A program made the position numbers and the translations under genes. From Nageia nagi (lineage: Eukaryota > Pinophyta), in NCBI GenBank assembly GCA_050084985.1, contig JBITNC010000001.1, positions 43,524,001-43,588,000 of the forward strand: a stretch of DNA of 64,000 nt, written 5' to 3'. This document shows, in pieces, positions 50,012-60,960 of this stretch. How positions within the stretch are numbered: position 1 is the first letter of the stretch; the number at the start of each line of letters is the position of its first letter. A model generated the notes under the pieces. That model did no database searches. It had not been told where the DNA came from and saw only the letters and a list, made by a program, of their open reading frames with translations.

Positions 50012-50096
50012 AAGGATGTCCTAATGGAACTGACTAATCACCATATATATATTTTATATATAAATGGTGATTGGTCAGTTCCATTAGCACATCCTT
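50012..50096. repeat. Long inverted repeat (hairpin)
   Basis: The left arm starts AAGGATGTCCTAATGGAACT and ends in CACCATATATAT. The right arm runs from ATATATAAATGGTGATTGG to TAGCACATCCTT and is its near-perfect reverse complement, about 40 bp per arm with almost no loop. Related single arms recur at 49830, 50125, 53405 and 54325 in both orientations. Confidence 0.85.
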
Positions 50097-51300
50097 CATG
50101 AATTATGATGCTAGCCATGGATTCCCTAAGGATGGCCTAATGAAACTGACCAATCATTGTATATATATGTGAATGATGAAGTGGTAAGTTGGAAAAAATA
50201 TGCTTGTAATACTTTGCAATTGTTCAACCTAGAAATTTAAATGCTATGTTATCTTACTTCCATAATAATATATCTTTCCCCTAGGATAACCTATTCAAAA
50301 AATCATGAATGAGAAGCTATTAATAGATGTATCATTGTTATATAACCATACAACCAACTTGGATGCTTAAAACATATGATATGAAATGATATAAGTCCAC
50401 CATATGATAGAAAATTATGTGCTTTTAAGCAGATGCATGATGCAAACACAATTTCATTATCTACAATGATTGCAAGATACAAACACATGATGCAAGGCTT
50501 GGGAATTATTTGACAAGATGCATGATGTAAACATAATTTTTTGAAAAAGCTCAATAAGATTCAAATATTCTCTACAATTATGCTTAAATGATCAATAATG
50601 CCATAATTATGATCAAATATTATTACTCATATGATTCAAATATGCTCTATAGTACTGCTACCATAACATCTTGATTTATAAGCATCAAGTAGACACATCC
50701 ACACACCCAAATAACACTTTTTGAAATAAATGAAATGGAACATAAAACTTGATAGACATGAATGTAAAATGCGGATGATGTAGATATAGTCTCATGGACT
50801 ACAATGGTTGGAGGAAATGCAATTCATGGCTACAACAAGGATTCCCTTAAACTCTGATACTATGAACCACTTGGGAACCACATATTTTTTTGTGTTTAGC
50901 TATGTATTACAAGCACATTTTTGCCAACTTAGGTGGGAACATAGATTAGTTTTCATAATTTCAAGTTTTTGAATCATATGGTGTATTTAAATAATTTTAT
51001 ATCACAAGTTGAACAATTGCTTTCCTTATCCAAGCTATTTTTTTGATCATATGGTGTATTTAAATCATTTATATCACAACATATAGTGAAAAAAAATAAA
51101 TAAATAAAAAGATGCACATCAGAAGCTTAGGAGGGCACTTGGAATGTTTTTATCATTTCAAGTTTTTATAAGATGAAGGGGTTGAAGAGGGAGAGGGGAA
51201 TTTGATGTATTTAAATAATTTCATATCACATCATATGGTGTATTTAAATAATTCCATACAATATGTCATAATTTATTTGTAAAAATAATTTTAATACAGG
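50097..51300 (+). pseudogene. PPR array, proximal part
   Basis: At 50777-50859 one frame reads DVDIVSWTTMVGGNAIHGYN followed by KDSLKL, matching a PLS-type PPR motif end (DVVSW.TMI.GYA.HG...EAL.LF). At about 50440-50550 pieces such as KMHDANTISLSTMIARYK give the F.KM...N..SWN.MI.GY pattern. The rest is AT-rich and repeats the TTGTTCAACCTAGAAATTTA segment (50222) seen again at 52009 and, inverted, near 55390-55415. No frame is open for long. Confidence 0.65.
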
Positions 51301-52460
51301 TGATGTTATGAAGTAGCTCACAACATATTCCATTATTTTCATCTAACACATCCACATACCCAATTTAGGGTTTATGGGTATTTTGGCACTTAGGGGTAAT
51401 TGGTTCTTTGAATTTTTTTACATTCTTTCACAAAGCCTATGAATCATGAAATTATTGTAGACTATAAAATTGCATTTACATCATGCATCTTATGGTTGTG
51501 ATTGCCCTAATAGATATGTATGAAAAATATGAAATAGTGTAGAAGGCATAAGAATTATTTCATGTCTCTATGGGCCTTTAATTTTTAGAATACCCATTTT
51601 ATGTGTATCGATTAATAATTATAGAAGGTGAAGTTCAAATCTCCCTCAAGATAGTTTGCACAACCAAGAAGGTCAATAATGAATGTATAATGATTAATCT
51701 TGCAATTGTATGGTATGCATAAAATGAAAGGTTGTAGATACTTTTAAGTAGATGCAATTGTCAAGTGTAAAACTAGCTTGGTGAAGGACAACAACAAACT
51801 ACCTAAGTTCTCAAACATAATATTATGGAATGCAATGATTGGAGGATATGCAATTCATAGCTAAAACAAAGATGCCCTTAAAATATTTAATATGATGACT
51901 GATTATTATCATATTACACCCATAATGAAATATTATACGTTAAGAAAGGGTAAAAACTAGTACAAAAGTGGTAAATTGGAAAAAACATGCTTGTAATACT
52001 TAGCAACTATTCAACCTAGAAATTTAAATGCTATGTTGCTTAACTCCACAATAAGCACAACAAGAAATTTAAATGCTATGTTTCTTATATAAATACAATA
52101 TATGATATAAAATGAACCAAGTGCACTATATATAATATTTAAAACTTTCCCAAGATAGCCTACATGGCCAAGAAGGTCAATAATGCATGTATAATGACTC
52201 ATTAGTCACTTGAAAAGTTATCAAGTATTTCAAGCTATGAAAAATGACATATTTGGTGCTATCTTTGCACTTGGAAATTTTAAACAACAATGACACAATT
52301 ATAAGCATTGACATGATTATAGGAATTAACTAGTGAAAAATCACTATGATAAGTATGATACTAGTATAAACAAAATTATTAATCAATGCTATCTATTAAC
52401 ATTTCTATCTACATTATCATATATGATATGCTATGTTGCTTACCTCCATAATAAGCACAA
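51301..52460. pseudogene. PPR array, mixed-orientation part
   Basis: Plus strand: LIDMYEKYEIV then KA and ELF at about 51508-51570, and NIILWNAMIGGYAIHS then KDALKIFNMMT at 51812-51900. Minus strand: HYTFIIDLLGCANYLEGDLN at about 51640-51705 and HYTCIIDLLGHVGYLGKVLN at about 52135-52200. The minus-strand words match the HY.C.VDLLGR.G.L.EA..FI motif near the C-terminus of PLS-class PPR proteins. So sense and antisense pieces of one gene type alternate, and the array was rearranged by inversion as well as duplication. Confidence 0.7.
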
Positions 52461-53394
52461 TAAGATATAAAGGTTGTATGTGTTTCCTCTTGGATAACTT
52501 GTACAAAATATCATGAATTAGAAAAGTCAAGGATAGCTACATTTACAAGTTCTCAAAAGATATATCACCATTATACTTCAACATTATTCATAATGTTACG
52601 ATACAACAAACCTGGATGCTTAAAACTATAGAGATTATAATATGATGAGTCAATTGTAACTGTATCATATGACATGAAATGATTTTTCCCTATATACATA
52701 TGCATAGATGACACAAATACTTTATGCCATATCTACTCTGGTCTCACCACATCTCCTCATGTCTAGTCTTTCTTCATCTATGTGGTCTAACCAATACACC
52801 AAATGCCCCTCTTTCCTCCAATAATGATCATATGATATGCACAAACATGATATGAAACTATGTCAAGTGCACCATATGTATGATATTAAATGATCTAAGT
52901 ACATCATAAGTTATGAAATTATGTAAAGTGCACTATATGTATGGTATGAAATAATGTAAATGCACCTCTCTTCTCCAACCCTTCAGTGTGAAACTATGTC
53001 TGCATCATGTCTATCTATATAAAAAAATTTATATAAATAAATTATGGCATATGATATGAAATTGTGTTTGCATCATATATATTCTACATTACAGTCCATG
53101 AAACTATGTTTGCATCATGTATCTTCCACATTTTGCATACATATCTATTAAGTTTTATGTTCGATTTCAATTTTTCAAAAAGGGATTCTTAGGTGTGTGG
53201 ATGTGTCTACTTGGTTCTTCTAAATAGAATGTTGTGGTAGTAGTACTATATATCATATTTGATTCATTTGAGAAATAATTGGAACAATAAAGCATATTTG
53301 AATAATTTCATATCATATGGTACAATAGCATCTTTTCAAACTAATAAGGTGTAATTAGATAATTTCATATCATATGTTGGTGCATTTGGATCAT
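52461..53394. other. PPR array interior without clear motifs
   Basis: AT-rich DNA with many copies of the words ATGATATGAAA, AAGTGCACTATATGTATG and TTGCATCATG, some clustered at 52840-53115. These look like decayed fragments of the same array. No frame gives a confident PPR motif. Confidence 0.4.
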
Positions 53395-53539
53395 CAAGTG
53401 TATATATATAATGATGACTAGTTATTTCCATTGGAATATCCTTCAAGATCCCATGGAAAAAATCATAATTGGGATGGTTGAGCTTAGGTGCCAAAATACC
53501 CCTAAACCTTGAATTTGGTATGTCCATGTGTCTACTTTA

Positions 53540-53800
53540 TGCTTTGTAAATTGAATGTTATGGTTTTGAATGCCTAGAAAGACATGTATGCAAAGTGTGG
53601 AATAATACTCAAAGCCCATAGACATGTATGTAAAATGGAAGCTCTAGAAGAAGGTATATTTATCTATCAAAGAGTAGTTGAAAATGGTTTTTCCTTGAAT
53701 ATTATGGTTCTTACTACTTTGATAGACATGTATGAAATAATACAAAAGGCCCAAGAATTATTTTTCAAGATGCATGATGTAATATGAAATGATTGAAATA
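53540..53800 (+). pseudogene. PPR fragment, array unit 1
   Basis: The frame reads DMYAKCGIILKAHRHVCKM, then EALEEGIFIYQRVVENGF, then LNIMVLTTLIDMYEIIQKAQ and ELFFKMHDV. This is the succession found in PLS-class PPR proteins: LIDMYAKCG.I..A..VF..M, then GALE.G..IH..VI..GF, then NV.V.NALIDMYAKCG...A. These proteins bind organellar RNA. Motif length here is shortened, and upstream and downstream are broken. Confidence 0.8.
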
Positions 53801-54459
53801 TAGTAACATATGATCCAAAAGATGGCTTGGGTAAGGTAAGAAAATTTTCAAAACAAAAATTTTCTAAGTATAAAAAACTAATCCAAAAGTGGTAAGTTGG
53901 AAAAAAATATAAAGCCTAGGAATTGTTTAAAAATATGCATGATGCAAGCACATTTTCATAGAATGCAATTGTTAGGTGTGAATCCAGACTCTAAAATCTT
54001 TGCAAGTAATATTTCCAGTACACATTCTAAATATATCAAAGACCTAAATGTAATATATATATTCAAATTATGAATTTATGAAGATTATCAAAATAACTAA
54101 TATTCATAATTTGAATCAATATCTTTAAATAAGGTCTTACATGATATATTTTGTTCTTTGTGAGAACTCTTTTTGTTTCTCATTATTTGAATGAGAAACA
54201 AAACAAGGCTCTTAGCAAAACACAAAATATATCCTAGAAAGACAAAAACTTTTATAAAATGAGAAACCTTTGTATTTGTTCTACTTGCATATATAAACAT
54301 GTGTATGTGTTCTAATATATATATAATGGTGACTTATCAGTTCCATTGGGCCATATTTTGGAGCCCATGGCCAACATCATAATTGGGCTCACTAGGATTG
54401 AGCTCATGTGCCAAAATACCCATAAACCCTTAATTGGGTATGTGGATGTGTCTACATGA

Positions 54460-54720
54460 TGCTTTATAAATAGAATATTATGATTTTGAATGCTTGGATA
54501 GACATGTATGCAAAGTGTGGAACAATACTGAAAGCCCATAGACATGTATACAAAATGGGAGCTTTAGAAGAAAGAATGGACTTCCATCAAAGAGTAGTTA
54601 AAAATGTTTTTGCCTTGAATATTATGGTTCTGAATGCCTTGATAGAAATATATGCAAAATATGAAATAATACACAAGGATTGAGAATTATTTCACAAGAT
54701 GCATGATGTGATATGAAATG
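54460..54720 (+). pseudogene. PPR fragment, array unit 2
   Basis: A copy of the previous unit: WIDMYAKCGTILKAHRHVYK, then MGALEERMDFHQRVVKN and NIMVLNALIEIYAKYEIIHK, then ELFHKMHDV after a stop. The two units share non-coding flanks, so the copies arose by DNA duplication rather than by separate gene capture. Confidence 0.8.
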
Positions 54721-55099
54721 ATTTAAATATAGTATGATATGATCTAAAAATTGGCTTGGAGAAAGAAAGCAACTATTCAACCTAGACATTTTCCAAGTAT
54801 CAAAAACCAATCCAAAAGTGATAAGTTGGTAAAAAACATAATTCCTAGGAATTGTTTGATAAGACACATGATGCAAGTATAGTGTCAATATCTTTCAAGA
54901 AGGTATTGCAGGTTATATTCTATACTTTACCAAGAACCCTTTGTTTTATGAAAAATAAAAAGGGCTCTTAGGAAAGAATAAAACTAGCATGAGAAACCTT
55001 TATATGTGTTCTACTTGCATATATGTTTATGTGTTCTACTTGCATGCAACCATGTAGGTGTAATGGATGAGGGTTGTAAATAAATTAATAACATGAGTG

Positions 55100-55340
55100 A
55101 CTTTTATTTCATTATTCATGGGATGTATCATTCTTACAACATGTGCCACCATGGGAGCTCTAGAAGAAGATATGGACATCCATCAAAGAGTAGTTGAAAA
55201 TGGATTTCCATCAAATGTTGTGGTTGTGAATGTACTAATAGCCATGTATGCAAAATATGGAAGAATACACAAGGCTTGTTAATTGTTTAACAAGATGCAT
55301 GATGCATACACAATTTCATTAGGGAGAGACATCCAACCTT
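55100..55340 (+). pseudogene. PPR fragment, array unit 3
   Basis: TTCATMGALEEDMDIHQRVV, then ENGFPSNVVVVNVLIAMYAK and YGRIHKAC, then a TAA and LFNKMHDAYTISLG. This is the best preserved copy of the GALE.G..IH..V..NGF..NV.V.N.LI.MYAK motif pair. Confidence 0.8.
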
Positions 55341-55539
55341 TATATCTTATTATGCTTATTGTGGAGGTAAGATAACATAGCATTTAAATTTCTAGGTTGA
55401 ATAATTGTTAAGTATTACACGCTTGTTTTTTACATATTACCACTTTTGTATTGGTTTTTGACACTTTCTTAAAGTATAGTATTTCATCATGTAGCCATTT
55501 TTACACATAATAATTGAATCCACTTAAAAGTCTCTACAA

Positions 55540-56480
55540 GTATTTCATTTTTGTGCATATCCTTCAATTGTAGGATTAATCATTGTATATGCATTGTTGA
55601 TCTTATTTTCCATGTAGGCTATCTTGAGGGAGATTTGAACTTCATTGCTAAAATACCCATAAACCATGAATTGGGTGTGTGTATATGTCTTCTTGGTGCT
55701 TGTAAATCAAATGTTGTGGTTTGTGTAGGCTATCTTGAGGGACATTTGAAATTCATTGCAAAATACCCATAAACCTTGCATTAGATGTGTGCATGTGTCT
55801 ACTTGGTACTTTAAAATTGAATGCTATGGTTCAAGAAGGTTATATTGAGGAAGGTTTTAAATTCATTGCAAAAATACCCATAAACCTTGAATTGGGTGTG
55901 TAGATGTGTCTACTTGGTGCTCATAAATTGAATCAAGTGGTTTGTGTAGGTTATGGGAGCTTTGAAATTCACTACCAAAATACCCATAAACCATGAATTG
56001 GGTGTGTGCATGCATCAACTTGGTGCTTGTAAATCAAATGTTGTAAGTTTATTTGACAAGATGCATAACATAAATAAAGTTTCATATTCTATAATGATTG
56101 CATGATACAAAAAATGGGTTTTTTGAAAAAGGCTTGTAGACACATGAAATATGTGTAAGAATAAAACAAGATCCAATATTTATTTGACACAATACATGAT
56201 AAAAACATAGTTTCATAGTGTATAGTGATTACATGATACATAAAATGGGTTTTCAAAAAAAACCCATAGACACATGAAACATGTGGAAGAATACACAAGA
56301 CCCAAGGTAAGTTTGATAAAATGCATGATGTAAAAATAGTTTCATGGTATACAATGTTTACAAGATTCATGGGTTTTATAAAATAATGTAGACAAATATA
56401 AAGCATATTCATATATGCAAAATGTAGAAGAAATATAAAATAATACTGCAAGTCTATAAGATCATAGACCGAAATACCTA
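55540..56480 (+). pseudogene. PPR C-terminal (E-like) motif repeats
   Basis: At about 55590-55720 the frame gives CIVDLIFHVGYLEGDLNFIA, then KIPINHELGVCICLLGACKS. This matches the HY.CMVDLLGR.G.L.EA..FI..MP..P....W..LLGAC motif preceding the E domain. The GYLEG..FIAK..IN......LGACK segment is repeated about four times to 56050 at roughly 120 bp intervals. FDKMHNINKVSYSIMIA and similar pieces follow to 56450. All copies are shifted or stopped. Confidence 0.75.
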
Positions 56481-57856
56481 CTTGCACCTCCTAGATAACA
56501 TGTTTCCCATCAACTAGTCTCACCAAGTCTCCTCTCATCTAGTATCACCACATATCCTCTTGTCTGGTCTCACCACATATCCTCTCATATATCTCCCCTC
56601 TCTTCTCTCATCATGCCAATACACCAAAGGCCCCTCTCCTTCCAATCCCTCTTCTCAAAAAATCTTGAAATGTCAAAAACATTAAGTGCCTACCAATAAA
56701 TTCCCTCTTATGTCCTTTTTTTAATTTCATTTAAAGGCTATTTTTTGCTACCTTATTTGTTTATTTTTGTGTGAGGAAATGTTTCCATATAGAAATCATT
56801 GCTAAAATAAATAATTGGGGTGATTAAAAATTGATACAACAAAACTACCTTAAATTTCCCACCTCCAAGCCCATTTTTGATCTAGTGACTTATGATGAAA
56901 AGTATGAGTATTTTTTGTTTATTGTGATTAAAATAGTTATGTTGATGCTTAAAATCCTAGTTTTGATTAATATTTTCTTTAACATTGAGTCATCACATTC
57001 CAAGAGGATTGAGGGGATACTCACCATGGAGATTGGGATGAATATCTTAGGGTCTATTCTTAACATGCCATTAAAGGATGTGTAGACTACATTATTTATA
57101 TATTTTGGGACTATTATTTCCATACATAGGATTGATTTAATTAGGGAGTTTTGGATTCTTATTGATGACTTGAGGCTGCTATCAGAAGATCAAGGATTGT
57201 TGTATTTGGCATAAATAAAGGGTTTGTTGTCTACATGATAGGGACTGTATTTTGTATTAGTTTTAGGGATGCATATGATGATATATGGAGTGTTACTGGA
57301 GTATGTTTTGATGATTTTTTGAGGACTATTTTTCACTTATTATGGGTTGCATTTGATAAAGTCTTGACTATTATTGGTATATTATTGGAGACCTCTTGGA
57401 TGGCATTCCTTATACCATTTGGAGTCTTCTTTGAAGACTTAATGTTGGTAACCTCTTTATCAATTATGAGGGTTGTTATCATGTGTTTGTATGATGTATG
57501 GGAAACCTTGAGTATTTATTCTAATCCATTTCACCTTGATTTTTATTTCAAACCCAAGTATCACACATTTGTTGAATTTTGGAAAGGAGAAAAGGTTATT
57601 GTCTAAGTTTTGGACTAATTTTGCATAAGAGTTGAGTGGATCTTGATGTGGTTTTATTAGATACTCTAGGGATTGTATCTCTACATGTTGATATTACCTT
57701 TACTACTTTATTCATTCTTACCAAGAAGAATATAATAGCATAAAAACAACATAATAGACCCACTCTTTTAAATTTTATTTGGGACCTTGGGATTGCAGTT
57801 GGGTTTAGCTTGGTGATGATGAGATGTGATGGTATTGTTTGAAGGAAAGAAATTTT
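56481..57856 (+). pseudogene. TE-D 3' interior, open but unrecognised
   Basis: A CT-rich start (56500-56700, with repeated CACCACATATCCTCTCAT-like words) leads into two open pieces (56831-57085 and 57235-57606). The second is hydrophobic (DFLRTIFHLLWVAFDKVLTI and further aliphatic runs), but this may reflect T-rich DNA. No family is recognised. Confidence 0.35.
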
Positions 57857-57870
57857 GAGAGGGGTGGTAC
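57857..57870 (+). promoter_or_regulatory. TE-D polypurine tract
   Basis: GAGAGGGGTGGTAC lies directly before the 3' LTR start TGTAATATTACC and supports the plus orientation. Confidence 0.65.
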
Positions 57871-59037
57871 TGTAATATTACCAATTTATCATTATTTATT
57901 TGTATTAACATTATTCTTTACCATAGGTCCTAGATTGTTGATTCATGTTATGGGTTGGATAAAGCATCTTGTGCTAAACATTTTGACAGGTTACACAACA
58001 TGTTTTCATTAGGAAATGAATGAGATATTACCTTTTGAAGTTTACTTGTGAGCTAGTATTCTATAATTGTACACATGATAATTTACTATTTTATTCCATT
58101 TAATGGGATTTTATTTGTGACATCCCTCTCATAGGGATATGAGATAGTAGCTGATTATAACTAGGAGTTATCTATGTAATTTGGAGTCTTTATGTACCCT
58201 TTAATGATAATGACTTGTAATAATGATTTAGTGAGACCTCGAGATAGGAGATTGATGGGTACAAGGGACCAATTGTGAGCCCTAATGTGGGATGTATCCC
58301 TCTTAGAGATATTTAGGAGTGTTTATTAGCATTATACATAAGTATGGTGACTACAAGGAGTGATTATGTGGATATCAAGGTTAATCTATGCTCCTATGGA
58401 TGTGATACGTCCAAGCTTGATGACTCCTAGTGAAGATCTAAGCATCCAAAGTAAGGTTTCATGTATATATTAGGATACTATAGCATTAAGAAGGCATATT
58501 TTAGCATATTTTATATATTCTATTTCAAAGTGTGATGTAGAGTCATCTCTTGGGCATATTATGGATGAAAACCTACAAGGGAAGGGTTTGATGGGATGAA
58601 AACCCCACTAGATCTTGAATGAGGATGAAAACCCTTAGTCATTGGTTGCATTAGTTATACCTTTAGGGACCCAAAAGTTGGGAAGATATCTTTAGTGGAG
58701 GTTCTAGCCTTTGAGGGAGTGGCTTGAGTTATTCATTACAGATCCAATGATTTAGATCCTAGCATTGTTACATCAACCTTCATGGTACATATTTGTCATT
58801 ATTTGGTGCTAGATTTAATTCCTAAATCCATACATAAACCCTTTTGGGATCTATTGCCTTGTATCTTTATCATTCATTGCTATATATTGATGTGTTGTTT
58901 CAATCAATCTCACAATTACTTGTGCATTACATATTTTTGACCATATTTTTGTGTTTGGTATTATTTCATGATCATTGCATGGTTTGTTGCATATTTTAAC
59001 TAATAGTTTGGAATAGAAAATAGTTTTGAACATCCAA
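57871..59037 (+). repeat. TE-D 3' LTR
   Basis: It begins TGTAATATTACCAATTTATC and ends CATCCA(A), followed by AAAAG. It aligns with the 5' LTR along its whole length. TE-C aRNH coding resumes right after it. Confidence 0.85.
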
Positions 59038-59042
59038 AAAAG

Positions 59043-59600
59043 GTTAAGTAGTTGTAGATTAGTTGGTTGAGGCTCATAAAAGGATGGTATTGCCCTTAAC
59101 ATTGAGTTACCTAATAGTAACCTTTTTGGCATATTTGAGATTGAGGAAGATGTAGAGAAAGAAGACTATGATATAACTTTCTATTTTGATAGCTCACAAT
59201 GTAAATAAGGGGGAGGAGGGGGAATAAGTTTTATCACTCCTTAAGGTATGCCTATCCCATTTCTTTCAAATTGTTTTTGAGTGTACAAATAACAATGTTA
59301 TATATGATGCACTTATCCTTGGTAAAAAAATTGCAATTGAGATGAAACTAGAAAGAGTAATGATTTATGAAGATTCCTTCCTTATTGTAAATTAGATTAA
59401 GGTTATATATCAATGTAACCAACCGCTCTTGCAAAAATATAAGGCAATTATGAAGAAACTATTGAAATACTTTAAGGAATATGAGATTGAATCTACTTCT
59501 AGATCTTCTAACTAATTTGCAGATACTATGGCTTTATTGGGATCTTTAATACCTCAAAATCCATTCAGAAAGGTCACACATGTATAGGTTGTAATATTAC
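59043..59600 (+). pseudogene. TE-C archaeal-type RNase H (aRNH)
   Basis: The lead-in reads IALNIELPNSNLFGIFEIEE, which parallels TINIELPNENIFQLDEIEI of TE-B. The domain starts YDITFYFDSSQCK (first catalytic D kept) and continues in shifted frames through a CTNNNV-like piece to a DTMA-like end near 59530. It is more broken than the TE-B copy. Finding it immediately after the TE-D LTR proves that TE-D is inserted in TE-C pol. Confidence 0.75.
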
Positions 59601-59759
59601 ATAAGTATTACTTAATATCATGTATACCTTATGATGAGATAAAAATACAAGTAAATTAATCACATGTAGAACCTAAATACTTATGGTACCAACAATATAA
59701 ATATTATCTTAAGTGGTGACCTTACCATTCACTATGTCTACTGGTGAGAAAAGATAGTT

Positions 59760-60960
59760 TAAATAAAAGGAAATCAAATACACAATGCTAGGAGATGTGG
59801 TATATAGGTGTGAGTATAATGGGGTGCTTCTTAGATGTATTGAGTGGCTTGACCAATAAATTTACATGCATACATGTCATGATGGAACTTGGGAAGGATA
59901 TTTTAGTGGTATTTCTATTTCCAAGTGCTTGATTAGAATGAATTATTATTGACTCACCATGGAAAGAGATTGTCATGACTATGTCATGAAATATGTAAAA
60001 TGCCAACAACATGCTAACTTGAGACATTTAACTTCTCAAGTGCTACAACTATTCAATTTATGTGGCCTTTTTCATAGTGGGGCTTTGATTTAATTGGTTA
60101 GTTTAATCCTACCTCATTAGGAGATCATAAGTTTATTATTACAACCATCAAATATTTAACAAAATGGGTTGAATAAGTACCACTTATATTACTAAAGGAA
60201 CTAAAATTGTAGAGTTTATTGACTATAATATCATATAGAGGTTCAAATACCTGTAAGGATCATTTCAAATAATGTAAAGAATTTTAAAAATCAAGACATG
60301 CAACACTTATGTTATAGATACAAAAAAAGAATAGCTTTTCCACTCCATATTATCTGTAGGGTAATAGGTAAGCTGAGGCCACTAATAAAACTCTTATTTC
60401 TATTCTAAAGAAAATAGTCATAATTTGTCATAGGAATTGGCACACATAGATATTACTATCATTATGGGCTTATAGGACTAGTATTATAACTCCTACAAGG
60501 TAAACACCTTTCTCACTTATCTATGGGCTTGAACTAATTATGCCTCTTGAGCTAGAGAAGCCTTCATTGAGGATATATTTATAAGATTTATTACTAGACC
60601 TGAAGCTAGATAAGTTAGGTTGGATCAATTGGTTTTTCTATATGAGAAGCAAGTCAATACCTTAGAACATTTTAAAGTCTATCAAGACTGCATTAAAAGA
60701 GCATATTAAAAAAGATCAAAGCTAGAGAGTTTTAGATTTATGATATAGTAATTAAAGAAAATCAACAAAATTATCACCAAGAGCTAGTGTTAAGGGATAC
60801 TTTTGCTTTGAATTAGTTGGGTCTCTATATGATAAAATGTAAATTTAGGTCAAGGGCATATCATTTGGCTACTTTGGAGGGTGTGGAGGAGGCATAATCT
60901 ATTAATATTATGCACCTCTATCCTTTTCACATCAAGGGGGACTTGGTCACTTGATTTTTA
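59760..60960 (+). pseudogene. TE-C integrase
   Basis: Zinc region: GISISKCLIRMNYYWLTMER, then DYVMKYVKCQQHANL, with the CxxC kept in part. The core contains WGFDLIG (first D), then PHKFIITTIKY-like sequence (GDHKFIITTIKYLTKWV). The third block reads YYL-stop-GN at 60351-60365, followed by AEATNKTL with the Glu retained. The TAG (60357-60359) and the Leu before it sit at the same codons as in TE-A. A C-terminal part (LDQLVFLYEKQVNTLEHF) runs to about 60950. Confidence 0.8.

Larger units (their letters stand above)
53395..55045 (+). repeat. About 0.92 kb tandem segmental repeat with PPR coding
   Basis: Two consecutive units start at about 53400 and 54320, each with TATATATAATGRTGACT, a GCCCATGGCCAAC-like block, and CCAAAATACCCMTAAACC. 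The PPR coding segment follows, and then a non-coding tail ending in GAGAAACCTTTRTATKTGTTC. A third partial unit begins near 55100. The period of about 920 bp is judged from matching landmarks. Confidence 0.75.
46744..59037 (+). mobile_element. TE-D: non-autonomous LTR element (LARD-like) carrying a PPR-derived array
   Basis: LTRs at 46744-47946 and 57871-59037, a 5 bp TSD AAAAG, a PBS at 47950 and a PPT at 57857-57870 define a 12.3 kb element. Its interior has a possible gag-like remnant at the left, a long PPR-derived repeat array (about 50.1-56.5 kb), and an open but unrecognised region at the right. I saw no PR, RT, RH or INT motif in any frame, so it probably moved using the proteins of another element. 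It sits between RNase H and aRNH of TE-C. Confidence 0.8.

Noticed and set aside
53336-54545. Minus-strand open frames across the PPR units
   Set aside because: They mirror the plus-strand PPR coding and flanks; the plus frames carry the recognisable motifs.
56089-56487. A 132-codon minus-strand frame
   Set aside because: Reading the plus strand gives PPR-like pieces (FDKMHNINKVSYSIMIA), so the minus frame is a shadow of the array.
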